Origin: Mesostigma viride
Lineage: Eukaryota; Streptophyta; Mesostigmatophyceae; Mesostigmatales; Mesostigmataceae
NCBI GenBank assembly: GCA_009746045.1
Contig: RPFO01000253.1
Location: 2,509,888 to 2,573,887 of the forward strand
Reading direction: 5' to 3'
DNA: 64,000 nt
Shown here: positions 52,001-61,640 of the stretch, piece by piece
Position numbering within the stretch: the first letter of the stretch is position 1
Layout of the letters: the number at the start of each line of letters is the position of its first letter
The notes under the pieces: generated by a model
What the model was told of the DNA's origin: nothing
The model's input: the letters and a program-made list of their open reading frames with translations, nothing else
Database searches by the model: none
Position numbers and translations under genes: made by a program

Positions 52001-55000
52001 ATGCGCGGTCAAAGTTGTTTTGCTCCTGCGCAACGTGGGGTGGGGTGGGGTGGGGTGGGGTGGGGTGGGGTGGGGTGGGGTGGGGTGGGGTGGGGTGGGG
52101 TGGGGTGGGGTGGGGTGGGTGGGGTGGGGTGGGGTGGGTGGGTGGGTGGGTGGGTGGGGTGGGGTGGGGTGGGGTGGGTGGGGTGGGGTGGGGTGGGGTG
52201 GGGTGGGGTGGGGTGGGGTGGGTGGGGTGGGGTAGGGTGGGGTGGGGTGGAGGGAGAACAGCAAATGAGCCAGGGCATGACGGGGGGGGGGGGGCAGCCA
52301 TGGGCCGGGGATGGGGGGGGGGGGGGGGCACGGCAGCGATGGGCCAGTGAACCAGAATAGCACAAAAATAAGATACAAAGCGATGGGCCAGGGGACCAGA
52401 ATAGCACGAGAATAAACTAAAAAGCGATGGGCCAGTGGACCAGAATAGCACGAGAATAAGCTATTAAGCGATGGGCCAGTGGACCAGAATAGCACGAGAA
52501 TAAGCTATTAAGCGATGGGCCAGTGGACCAGAATAGCACGAGAATAAGCTATTAAGCGATGGGCCAGTGGACCAGAATAGCACGAGGACAGGCTATAAGC
52601 GATGGGCCAGGGGGCATGGGCAGGGATGGGTTATAAGACGAGAATAGCACGAGCGTACATGAGGCTATGTGCTGCATATAGTACGTGACCGCGTGAGCAG
52701 TACTTCATAAATGTAATGGGGATACCAGATTCGACTTAGAATTGCCAGTTACAACAAGAAAACAACGAGACGAAATGCCTCTCCACTGGAAAGGAGGGAA
52801 AGGAGGGATGGAAAGGAAAGGAAAGGAGGAAAGGAGGGGGCGCGTGGATGGGCGTGCTCACTGCCTCGGGTGGCCAGATTACCATGTACTCTCTCTGGAC
52901 CAAGATGCAGACACAGCTGTGGGTAACCTAGCACAGCGGGATATAGCCCCTTTAGGGATTGCCTTGCAAAGCGATGGTAACGACTCGGTCACCTCGGACG
53001 ACACAGTGACCTCGGCCCTGATACCTTGGTTGAAAGCTAAAGCTCCGTTCGACCTTTGAAGGACACTGCCACCTACAGCAGAGTACGCAGCCCCTTAGCT
53101 CGAATGACACGGTGACCTCGGCCCTGATACCTTGGTTGGAAGCTAAACCTCCGTTCGACCTTTGCAGGACAACGCCACCTACAGCAGAGTACGCAGCCCC
53201 TTAGCTCGGACGACACGGTGACCTCGGCCCTGATACCTTGGACTAGCAACAAACGGATAACTAACAATGCGACTCACATCGGACGACACAATGACCTCAG
53301 TCGTGTTCGACACAGCGGCCGCCTCGAGCTGTTTCCTGGCCGCCTCTGCCTCCGACATGGCCAGCTGGCGCGCCTCCTCTGCGGCTGCACGCTCCTCCGC
53401 CATCTTCTCGTTGACGGTCGCCAGCGCAGTGCGCAGCTTGCGGCGCTCTGCCATGCGCTTCTTCCACTCTACGCGCATCGCCTCGAGCGCGCTGGTGGGG
53501 TGCATGTGGTGGTGGGGGTGGGGATGGGGGTTAGGGGAACGAGTGAGGAGCGGGGCATGGTGGGATGACCACTGCGCAGTGAGGAGCGGAGCATGGTGGG
53601 ATGACCACTGCGCAGTGAGGAGCGGAGCATGGTGGGATGACCACTGCGCAGTGAGGAGCGGAGCATGGTGGGGTGACCACTGCGCAGTGAGGAGCGGAGC
53701 ATGGTGGGATGACCACTGCGCAGTGAGGAGCGGAGCATGGTGGGATGACCACTGCGCAGTGAGGAGCGGAGCATGGTGGGATGACCACTGCGCAGTGAGG
53801 AGCGGAGCATGGTGGGGTGACCACTGCGCAGTGAGGAGCGGAGCATGGTGGGGTGACCACTGCGCAGTGAGGAGCGGAGCATGGTGGGGTGACCACTGCG
53901 CAGTGAGGAGCGGAGCATGGTGGGATGACCACTGCGCAGTGAGGAGCGGAGCATGGTGGGATGACCACTGCGCAGTGAGGAGCGGAGCATGGTGGGATGA
54001 CCACTGCGCAGTGAGGAGCGGAGCATGGTGGGGTGACCACTGCGCAGTGAGGAGCGGAGCATGGTGGGGTGACCACTGCGCAGTGAGGAGCGGAGCATGG
54101 TGGGATGACCACTGCGCAGTGAGGAGCGGAGCATGGTGGGATGACCACTGCGCAGTGAGGAGCGGAGCATGGTGGGATGACCACTGCGCAGTGAGGAGCG
54201 GAGCATGGTGGGATGACCACTGCGCAGTGAGGAGCGGAGCATGGTGGGATGACCACTGCGCAGTGAGGAGCGGAGCATGGTGGGATGACCACTGCGCAGT
54301 GAGGAGCGGAGCATGGTGGGATGACCACTGCGCAGTGAGGAGCGGAGCATGGTGGGGTGACCACTGCGCAGTGAGGAGCGGAGCATGGTGGGGTGACCAC
54401 TGCGCAGTGAGGAGCGGAGCATGGTGGGGTGACCACTGCGCAGTGAGGAGCGGAGCATGGTGGGGTGACCACTGCGCAGTGAGGAGCGGAGCATGGTGGG
54501 ATGACCACTGCGCAGTGAGGAGCGGGGCATGGTGGGATGACCACTGCGCAGTGAGGAGCGGAGCATGGTGGGATGACCACTGCGCAGTGAGGAGCGGAGC
54601 ATGGTGGGATGACCACTGCGCAGTGAGGAGCGGAGCATGGTGGGATGACCACTGCGCAGTGAGGAGCGGAGCATGGTGGGGTGACCACTGCGCAGTGAGG
54701 AGCGGAGCATGGTGGGGTGACCACTGCGCAGTGAGGAGCGGAGCATGGTGGGGTGACCACTGCACAGTGAGGAGCGGAGCATGGTGGGATGACCACTGCG
54801 CAGTGAGGAGCGGAGCATGGTGGGGTGACCACTGCGCAGTGAGGAGCGGAGCATGGTGGGATGACCACTGCGCAGTGAGGAGCGGAGCATGGTGGGGTGA
54901 CCACTGCGCAGTGAGGAGCGGAGCATGGTGGGGTGACCACTGCGCAGTGAGGAGCGGAGCATGGTGGGATGACCACTGCACAGTGAGCTGACAAGTCTAC

Positions 55001-58000
55001 ACCAGGACACGCGCTGAACCACCATGAGATGAGGGCGGGGGAGGGAGAGCACGAGGAGGGGATGTGCCATGGCTGGGGCACATCCACACCTGACGGTGGT
55101 AGGATAGAGCACAGGCGAGGAGTGGGCATGGGATGGGTGGATCCGAACGAGTGGGAATCCTTGCCTCATGAGCGGAGGTGGCATTATTAGGTCACGTAGC
55201 CTGCATCACGTGGGTACCACGTGACATGCGTTAGTGGGCACTTGAGTGGGCATCCTTTCCTCGTGAGCGCAGGTGGCGTTGCGCTAGTGGCACTCAATGG
55301 CAGCACAACAGGGCAGTCGACGCGCGGCAAAGGCATGTGCCGTGGATGGGCATGCCATGCTTGACTGACAGGCGATGGTGGATCGGAGAATTGAGGATGT
55401 GCGACGCTGGCGCGGTGAGGGGGGGAAATACGGGGTAGGGTGGGGCCAGCTGACATACGCAGAGGGGGAAAATGGTGCCATAGGCAGCGGGTAAGGGGGG
55501 GAGACAGGAAGGAGAGGTGCCATGGGTAGGGTTCCGCGGGGGGGGGGGGGCGGAGTAGAGGGGGGGGGGGGGGGGGGAGAGAGAGGAGAATGATGATGGT
55601 CTTCTTGTCACTTCCCTGTGGCTTTCCCTCCCCCCCTTTTGCACTCCCCTCCCCCCATAGGCTGTCCAACAATCACCCGTAAAGGGTCCAATTCCCTACT
55701 TGTCTCCTCCCTGTCGATTTCCTTACTCTTGCCTCCCAACTTCTTCCTCTTATCCCCCCTCACCGCCGCATCTGCGTGACGTGCTGCAGCGACGACGACT
55801 TGGCGGTCTTGGCATCCAAGATGTGCTTCTGCACCGCCTCCATGTCCATGTCCATGGCATCATGCGCCAGCCGCACCGTGTCCACCGCGTTCTCGGCCGC
55901 GTCGCGGCTGCTCTGGCTGCGTCGGCACATCGACTCGTAGATGATGCTGGCACACGTGGGAGGGCGAAGGGGGCGGAGGAAGGGCAGAGGAAGGACCAGG
56001 GGAAGGGCAGAGGACGGGCAGAGGAAGGAGCAGAGGTGGAACGGGGAAAGGGGGCAGACGTTGAAGCAGGAGGGGGGCAGAAAAGGGAGGCAGAGAAATT
56101 ACACTTAGTTTGAATCTCATCACTACGCGGCGGAGCATAAATCTCAATGAAATGGATGATAGTAGGGGTGGGGAACAATCAGGGCATTCTAACAAACACA
56201 GAGCTACAAGTATTCTGATCAGGCACTCCGCAAAGGTGAAAACCTTTGCGTTCAGTGCCGGGCCGCGGAAAACGCGGAAAACGCGATCTGCAAATGAATC
56301 CGACCGGAATCGAACTGGGGACCTCTCGCACCAATTTTGCTGACGATAGGACGGACGTCTCCGGTTACCATGGCATCGCCAACTTACACCTACAGTCATC
56401 CGCAAAAGTTCTCCTGTCCGGGGAGTGATGCAAGCCTTTCGGATTTGGTACTAGATAAATCACTCGAGATCTGTGTGTAGGAGTACTACACACATGTCTG
56501 CACGCGAGACTTGTTCAGTCTCGCACCGTGAGACGGGCTGAACACGGCTGAATCCTTCTTTTAGAAGGGGGCGTAGCCGGTACTAACGAAATCAGCCAAG
56601 CGTATATTCTGATCAGGCACTCCGCAAAGGTGAAAACCTTTGCGTTCAGTGCCGGGCCGCGGAAACACAAGTATGGCCATAGAAGGGGCAGAGGTGTAAG
56701 GGGGTTGTGGTTGCGCGTGTGTTTGGTGGTGGCGTGCGTGGATAGTAGAGCATGGGATGCGACGGTGCACGGACCACCCCTCGTATGTCCACCATGTCCA
56801 TCACATCCTCCCCCCCCCCCCCCCCCCACACACACACACTAATCCCCCCTCACCTATCCAGCAACAAACCTTCCGCATGTGTTGAGCACGAACATGCAGT
56901 CACCTCACGACAAACCAGCAATATATTGCACACTTGCCCCTCTGTTCAGCACACGCGACAACCGCTCCCTTCCTCACGCGTCGAGCACCGAACCCCCCTC
57001 ACCTGTTCAAAACGAGCAACAACATCAACATCCACAGTTCCACTCCAGTAACAACCACATCGTTCACATTACCACCCCACGCACATGCCTGTGGAGCAAT
57101 AGGCAAACCCACATCCTCCCCTCCCCTGTTCAACACGAGCCATGCCCCCATCCTGCACGGTACACCTCCCTTTCCCCTCACCTGTTCAAGACGAGCGTCT
57201 CCGTCTTCTGCTGCAGCCGCTCCACCTTGGCGTTGAGGCGGTCAATCTCCTCCAGCCCCTCCTCGTTCGGATCCATCTTCTTGCCCTCCTTGCCGCCCTT
57301 GCCGCCCTCCTTGCCCTTGCCCTCCTTGGCCGCCGCCTCCTTGGCCAGCTCCTGATCCAGCACGTTCTTGGCCCCCCCCGTCTTCAAGCTCTCGTGCCAC
57401 CGCTGGTACTCCACCTCAGACCGCGCGTCCTCCGCATCATCCTCCTCTAATGCCGCCGCTTCCCGCTCGGCCGCCTCCCGCTCTGCCGCGGCCGCCTCCT
57501 CTCGCGCCACTGCGGGAATACCCCGTATCTCCGCCTCTAATTCCTTCGTCCGCAACTTCAACGCCTCGATCTCCTTCTCGCGCTTCAGCCTCAGGTCGCG
57601 GATGTTATCCAGCTTGGCACGCATCTCCTCAACCGCTTTCTTCTCCGCCTTCCTCGCCGCCTCGTCCCTCGCAATCCCCTCGTCGTCGAGCCCGACCCCG
57701 TTGTCCTTCTGCCACCGGATCTCCGCCAGCTCCTGAAGAAGGGCCAGCCGCTCCTTCTTGGTCGCGATCACCTCCGCGTTGAAGCTCGAACGTGGGCTGA
57801 GGGGCCGGCCCGACCCATCCACGTCCAGCGAGGGCAGGGTCAGCGGGGCCAAGGGTCCTGACGCCATCGGCGATAGCGCGTGGGCGGGGGAGCGGGGGGA
57901 GCCCTCTGCATAAGGGTCCTCACTGTCGAACTCGCTCCTGGTCGTGGGTGTCGGAGGAGGCAGTCACAGTTGTTGATGGGTTGGTGGGGTGTTGGGGGGG

Positions 58001-59680
58001 CGGGGCGCACAGGGACAAATCAAGCCACCATGGTGGGACATGGATGAAGGACACAGCAAAACTCAATGAAGCGAAGCCCAATCAGGCAAAATTCAATGAA
58101 GCAAAGCCCAACAAGGCAAATCGACTATCGCGTTATTTTCACCATGTCACGGTCATTGCTGGCCTCAATGAAGGAAAGCCCATTAAGGAAAAACCCACCA
58201 CGACCAAACCCGTAAAGCAAAGCGCAATGCACGAGGCGAGACGCACTGAGGCCAAACTTAATGCGGCAAAACCCAATAATGACACCTTGATACAGGGCGG
58301 TTGTCCAAAGCAATCTCCATGTAGGCTCCAATGTCCTGTCACATGCCTCGCTTTGGTATCCGCTGTTGCCGTGCAATCGTTACTCTCTTGTATGCCAAGT
58401 GCCAACTATGGGGGGCATGCCAATTTTTTAGCATCGTGAGTAGATGAGGCTGTTATGCCTGTACTGGACATTATGCCATGAATAGCCAGTGATGCATATA
58501 GCAGATGCTCTGCCATTGACCATGCCATCCCAGATGCTCCGCTGGACACATGACACAGCACGTACACGCTGATGATTCCAAATAAAACAAACTCTGGTTA
58601 CCCATACGTGGACAGATCCACATCACCAGACCCGACATCAATTAAGTTGAAACCATGCGAGCCGGCCACAGAAAAGCCTGACCCCACGCACCTACCACCT
58701 GCGCTTCCATACCAACGCACTTCTGCAGCCACCCACTTCCAAACTCACCAACTCACTCCTGCACCCACGCATGCACGAGCAGAGCAGCCACCGCTTCCCA
58801 CCCACCCACTGCAAGCACCAAAGCCCATCTGCTACAAGCCACCCAACGAGGACCAGACAATCCACCAACGCACGCCAGGCTCCTCTGGGTGGTCATGTGA
58901 GTCGAACCTAGCCAAACATTCTTGTAAATGCAGAGTAGGCAACAATGATCCACCACCTTTGTTCCCAGAAATGCTGCCTCGATTCTCAGCCTGCGGGGTG
59001 TGGCTTTGATGCACCAGGCAGGGGCCAGTAGATCTGTTAAATGGGTGCTCAGGCCTCGACATGATATCAACGATGATGAAGTTGCCCCAGATTCTCACAA
59101 CTCGTATCACTCATCACGGGTATGCAACGGGTGCACTCAAACAGCAAGAGCTTCCCAGGACTATGCGGGTCTGTGAAATGTTTGGTACCATACTGGATAC
59201 GAACACAGGACCTCTAGCACGACTATAGGGGTCTCCTGATCCGAAGGCATCCCAGACTGTGGGGGCCTGTGGGTACACTGTGCTGTGGGGTCAGGGGCAA
59301 GCGAGAGTAGGCCCCTCACCTGTTAATAAAACCTGGGTAATGCGGGATTCAACCCATTCACCTGCATACAAAGGTGAGGTGTGCGAGTGCAGGCACTTTG
59401 CCCACTTGCACCCGTCAGGAAATACATGATGAGGTGGCGCCTCTCATCACGCATTAGGTGCCGCTTCTCACCTATTCCCCGCCGTCGGCGATGTGATGCT
59501 TGTGATGTCCCTGCCAGACCGTGACACGCTCAGAGTGGGGAACTTAGTCTTGGAGGCATCTGACGACGCCTTGGTGGCCGTGACGTTCACCGTGGGGTTG
59601 CCCGCCACTGTGCGCAGCGAGCGCGCCGCTGAGATGCCTCGCGGCCCATTGGGCGAGAGAGGGCTCAACGATGATGACAT
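45826..59680 (-). CDS. Spliced coiled-coil protein gene, 11 coding exons, 938 aa; ODA-docking/CCDC151-like (tentative)
   Basis: Coding exons, minus strand: 59680-59472, 57937-57182, 55946-55764, 53491-53278, 52025-51930, 50935-50886, 50119-50036, 49209-49122, 48206-47448, 47053-46945, 46094-45826. All introns are GT-AG; the sum, 2817 nt, is 938 codons plus stop with every phase consistent. Start: an in-frame TAG lies shortly upstream of the first ATG. The protein has a Ser-rich head, coiled coils (about residues 120-560) with a Gly/Lys linker near 280-300, a Ser/Gly/acidic region (about 580-750), an acidic patch (exon 10) and an Ala-rich tail. FDRAFAELRARANGSADPDD, DILTAFRNV and later TARDGLVNLVFRVEAV recall docking-family spacing (YExAFxxIKxATGVxDxxEVIxKF; KxGVxHLxxKL). 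This is a weak, pattern-level match; any long cytoskeletal coiled coil is the alternative. Confidence 0.8.
46192..46384. repeat. (GGGTT)n/(GGGTC)n array in intron 10
   Basis: Five-base units on the plus strand, C-rich on the sense strand, about 100 nt upstream of the acceptor at 46095. Blocks of GGGTT flank a GGGTC core. Confidence 0.92.
46945..47053 (-). CDS. Coiled-coil gene, exon 10
   Basis: 109 nt. Acceptor CTGCCAG|GTG; donor GGAGCC|GTGAGT. Acidic: WENDSEEDHDDSNLFYESEE. Confidence 0.75.
47185..47247. repeat. CCCCATG hexamer/heptamer array in intron 9
   Basis: CATGCCC units repeated about six times (47200-47243). Confidence 0.85.
47448..48206 (-). CDS. Coiled-coil gene, exon 9
   Basis: 253 codons. 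Acceptor CCCACAG|ACC; donor CCG|GTGGGT is the least typical donor. Starts TLLTARDGLVNLVFRVEAV, then a long disordered, His/Ser/Gly-rich and acidic region, and a helical end (VHEELVRLLGESGRVLEVLL). Confidence 0.8.
48715..49117. repeat. (CCCCAC)n and (CCCCCTT)n arrays in intron 8
   Basis: CCCCAC/CCCCA units (48716-48815) are followed by about 38 CCCCCTT-type units (48826-49109). On the sense strand the array is G-rich and starts directly after the exon 8 donor. Confidence 0.93.
49122..49209 (-). CDS. Coiled-coil gene, exon 8
   Basis: 88 nt. Acceptor CTCGCAG|C; donor GAAAAG|GTGAGC, followed at once by the G-rich array. Encodes KVVNDTREEIRNAAKSVTQV. Confidence 0.8.
49340..49600. repeat. 70-bp tandem repeat in intron 7
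   Basis: GTAACTCCCAGAATACAACG recurs at 49401, 49471 and 49541, with partial units at both sides. Confidence 0.9.
50036..50119 (-). CDS. Coiled-coil gene, exon 7
   Basis: 84 nt. Acceptor TCTACAG|T; donor CTCAG|GTGAGG. Encodes DAEKRTELAALVKEREIFRA. Confidence 0.78.
50886..50935 (-). CDS. Coiled-coil gene, exon 6
   Basis: 50 nt. Acceptor CCCTCAG|ATG; donor CATAT|GTAAGT. Encodes MDTQAHWKSVLDERQH. Confidence 0.7.
51515..51800. repeat. About 45-bp tandem repeat in intron 5
   Basis: CACCGCTTCTTCGTG recurs about every 44-45 bp (51561, 51606, 51650 and on), about six copies. Confidence 0.88.
51930..52025 (-). CDS. Coiled-coil gene, exon 5
   Basis: 32 codons. Acceptor TTGCGCAG|GAG follows the (CCCCA)n array directly; donor AACGTG|GTGAGT. 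Encodes EQNNFDRAFAELRARANG and the DPDDILTAFRNV motif. Confidence 0.82.
52036..52252. repeat. (GGGGT)n array at the 3' end of intron 4
   Basis: GGGGT/GGGT units on the plus strand; on the sense strand CCCCA units run to within about 10 nt of the exon 5 acceptor. Confidence 0.94.
52330..52610. repeat. About 44-bp tandem repeat in intron 4
   Basis: GCGATGGGCCAG followed by CCAGAATAGCACGAG, about six copies. Confidence 0.88.
52930..53245. repeat. About 105-bp tandem repeat in intron 4
   Basis: GTGACCTCGGCCCTGATACC recurs near 53007, 53112 and 53218. The third copy ends next to the exon 4 donor, and GATGACACGGTGACCTC-like sequence resembles the exon 4 edge (GACGACACAATGACCTC). Confidence 0.85.
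53278..53491 (-). CDS. Coiled-coil gene, exon 4
   Basis: Acceptor CCACCAG|C; donor TCCGAT|GTGAGT. Strongly helical (WKKRMAERRKLRTALATVNE). Confidence 0.82.
53545..54984. repeat. 36-bp minisatellite, exactly 40 copies, in intron 3
   Basis: The unit starts GAGGAGCGGAGCATGGTGGG and ends TGACCACTGCGCAGT. The length is 1440 bp, exactly 40 units. Nearly all variation is one A/G position (GGATGACC or GGGTGACC). Because 36 is a multiple of three, long frames (SGAWWDDHCAVR-type) are open on both strands; they are not genes. On the sense strand each unit contains CTCCTCACTGCGCAG, a 3' splice-site look-alike. The array ends about 50 nt upstream of the true acceptor. Confidence 0.96.
55540..55580. repeat. 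Poly(G) runs in intron 3
   Basis: Two G runs broken by CGGAGTAGAG. No other function seen. Confidence 0.8.
55764..55946 (-). CDS. Coiled-coil gene, exon 3
   Basis: Acceptor GTGCCAG|C; donor CGGCG|GTGAGG. Encodes IIYESMCRRSQSSRDAAENA and a Met/Asp-rich helix. Confidence 0.82.
56214..56666 (-). mobile_element. SINE-like retroposon, 453-bp form, copy 2, in intron 2
   Basis: Target duplication ACAAGTAT (56206-56213 and 56667-56674). Same architecture and length as 44180-44632, with a few substitutions (CAGGCAC for CAGACAC at both ends). Having both terminal repeats mutated alike suggests the repeats are copied from one template. Confidence 0.8.
57182..57937 (-). CDS. Coiled-coil gene, exon 2
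   Basis: Acceptor GACCAG|G; donor AACAG|GTGAGG. Longest coiled-coil exon: KKERLALLQELAEIRWQ, then acidic EEDDAEDARSEVE, the Gly/Lys linker, and a C-terminal heptad segment (LEEIDRLNAKVERLQQKTE). Confidence 0.85.
57938..59471 (-). other. Intron 1 of the coiled-coil gene
   Basis: 1534 bp. Contains GCAAAGCCCA/GCGAAGCCCA short repeats (58070-58110). A 145-codon plus-strand frame at 58572-59009 has no domain. Acceptor tract CTGCCTCCTCCGACACCC. Confidence 0.65.
59472..59680 (-). CDS. Coiled-coil gene, exon 1
   Basis: ATG at 59680; 69 codons plus 2 nt. Ser/Thr/Pro-rich head (MSSSLSPLSPNGPRG). Donor AATAG|GTGAGAAG. Confidence 0.72.
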
Positions 59681-61190
59681 AGCTTTCGCCCAGAGGGTCG
59701 CCTCAAAGTGCTACTCTAAATATAGTGTAGCAGCTGCCTCCTTTTTGGAGGGGTGCTTGACGCTGGATAGGAGCCCACAGTTACCCAGAGAGGAGTGTCT
59801 GCTTAGCAACCGGGCAAGCGCGTTAGATGGCGGGTATCCCGGAGCGGTTGCAGGGGTAGCATCGAAGACTAGCCTGCCGCGTCAGGCACGCAACGTCGCG
59901 CAGACGGTTCCAATTGAATCATTGAGGCCTTGCATTTAGAGAACCGGTGCAAACGCTGCTCTCAGGTCATCTTTCCAAGCCCGACCAGTAGAAGGCCCCC
60001 GCTGATTCGGCAGGTAAAGCATGCCTAAAGCTGAATTCTGACGTTCGTGATTGAAAATTCTATTGCCGATGACTTACGTTGCTGCGCGGAGGTGGGGAAT
60101 GGCAGAGATCAAAGCAAAGCATTCGGACGGGAAAACAAAGGTCAACCTATTAGGCAATCGATAATAGTACGAAGGAACGTGGCGTAATGCTGGACAGCAA
60201 ACCACAAAAAATAAGCAGGTTGTGCGCATGGCATCTGCGGGCTACATGCAAGAACGCTAAACAAGGGAAATCGACCGGCGCGACTACGGCGACCGACGCT
60301 GTATCTGAAACCCAACGCCATACCATCAGCATTAGGACAGGGATCCATGAAGCTGTCAGGTTCACCGAAGTTCAGTCGCACACCGTGGCCTCTCTATTCC
60401 AAAGCTAACGAATTGACCTGCCAGACAAAGCGCGAAAATTTTTGGCACGAGGCCGACTAACTATATTATCCAAACATGTCGCAGATCCTGCATGCAGAGC
60501 GCATGCCCGACATATCTCAATGAACAGCACCCAGTCTTGTCTCTCCAATCTCTCACGTGTGAACTCGGTGCTACAGCCTACATGCATTCCCAAGGCGAAA
60601 ATAGATGCATTCACGGGCGCGACGCCGCTTGCCAACCATGAATCCCAGCGCGTCCGTATTGTTTAAGAACGTCCTGATGCTCAGACTAGATTCTCTGCTG
60701 CTCATGTGCGGCGTGGGACACAACAACAACAACAACATGACAAGAACATGTTTTAGTACTTCATTTCTTCCTTGCTATTGGGTTGTTATTCGCTTGCTAA
60801 TACGGCTAAATACGGCCAAAGTGCATGATACCGACAAACTTTGGCGGGAGGATGTCGCAAGCCTGACAATCGCATATTGACGGCCAAACGTGGCCGCGTG
60901 GCTTGTCCATCAGACATGCATGATGCTGTACAGGGCCGGTCTTACAAATTGATGGCAATCCAATGCAAGGTGGGTTCTGTACATAGTTGTCTCACTTCAT
61001 ACAGTATAAACTTGCAACAAGTAAATAGCACCAACAATATACATACCATGGTCCGGATTCTTCCCGCGATCATTTCTGGCCGGCCGGCGCTGGTTCACTA
61101 CAACTCCTTGATACCTGACGTCAGGCTGGCGGCTCGGTGAAACAAATATGTACTAAATTCTGGGCCACCCACTGACCTAAGTACAGTCAC
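59681..61190. other. 5' flank of the coiled-coil gene
   Basis: A TATATTTA box on the minus strand (59717-59724) is only about 37 nt from the ATG, so it is a weak promoter candidate. Beyond that, short frames only and a short ACAACA tract near 60720. No second gene is supported. Confidence 0.35.
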
Positions 61191-61198
61191 TGATATTC

Positions 61199-61275
61199 AC
61201 TACGCCTTAAGTTGGGTTCGACTAGTTTCTTCGGGTCAACCCAGACCAAGGCGTGAACCCAACTTAAGGCGTAGT
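61199..61275. repeat. Perfect 21-bp inverted repeat with 35-nt loop
   Basis: Arms 61199-61219 and 61255-61275 (ACTACGCC to GGGTTC and its exact complement). The loop holds GGGTCAACCC. ACTGAT occurs on both sides (about 61190 and 61290). Could be a MITE or hairpin RNA precursor. Confidence 0.75.
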
Positions 61276-61640
61276 TAAGTTACCGGCCACTGATGATAAT
61301 GATAAATGGCTTTATTCTTTATTTTTATTTTTTTTACTTCTTTCTTGCTTTCCCTTTTCTCTCTCCTTTACCACTTCTCAGCTTTGTGCCTTAACTCCTC
61401 TTTATTCAGTTAATTAATTAATTAGACTCGTGCTCCCGTTCGGGAGCCGTCATGATCAATGACGGAGCATTAACCCCGATGGATGGATGGATGGATGGGG
61501 ACACGCAATCCTCAGTACCGGTCTAATTTATCTAAAACATCAAGCCAACTTTATTCTAAGCTCTCTACCCTAGGGGTCCTGTCTGGCGTGCTTCCCGCGT
61601 GTTTGCAAACGCAGGCGCTTCCCCACGGGAGGGGGCTCCG
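61276..61640. other. AT-rich spacer with hairpin motif copy 5
   Basis: T-rich tract at 61310-61380, TTAATTAATTAATTAG, then the TGCTCC...GGAGCA hairpin (61430-61470) with an enlarged loop. That loop contains its own CCGTCATGATCAATGACGG palindrome. A (GGAT)n follows. No gene. Confidence 0.5.

Noticed and set aside
53545-54984. CRISPR-like array (36-bp repeats)
   Set aside because: Units are directly contiguous with no spacers, the genome is eukaryotic and no cas gene is present. The same applies to the 109-bp array at 24538.
53179-55184. Open frames of 530-600 codons through the 36-bp array
   Set aside because: A period divisible by three keeps several frames open on both strands at once; the array lies in intron 3 of a supported gene.
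58572-59009. 145-codon plus-strand ORF
   Set aside because: Lies within intron 1 of the minus-strand gene, Pro/Thr/His-rich low complexity, no domain.
59493-59939. 148-codon plus-strand ORF overlapping exon 1
   Set aside because: Antisense shadow of exon 1 with no domain; the minus-strand frame is supported by splice phase.
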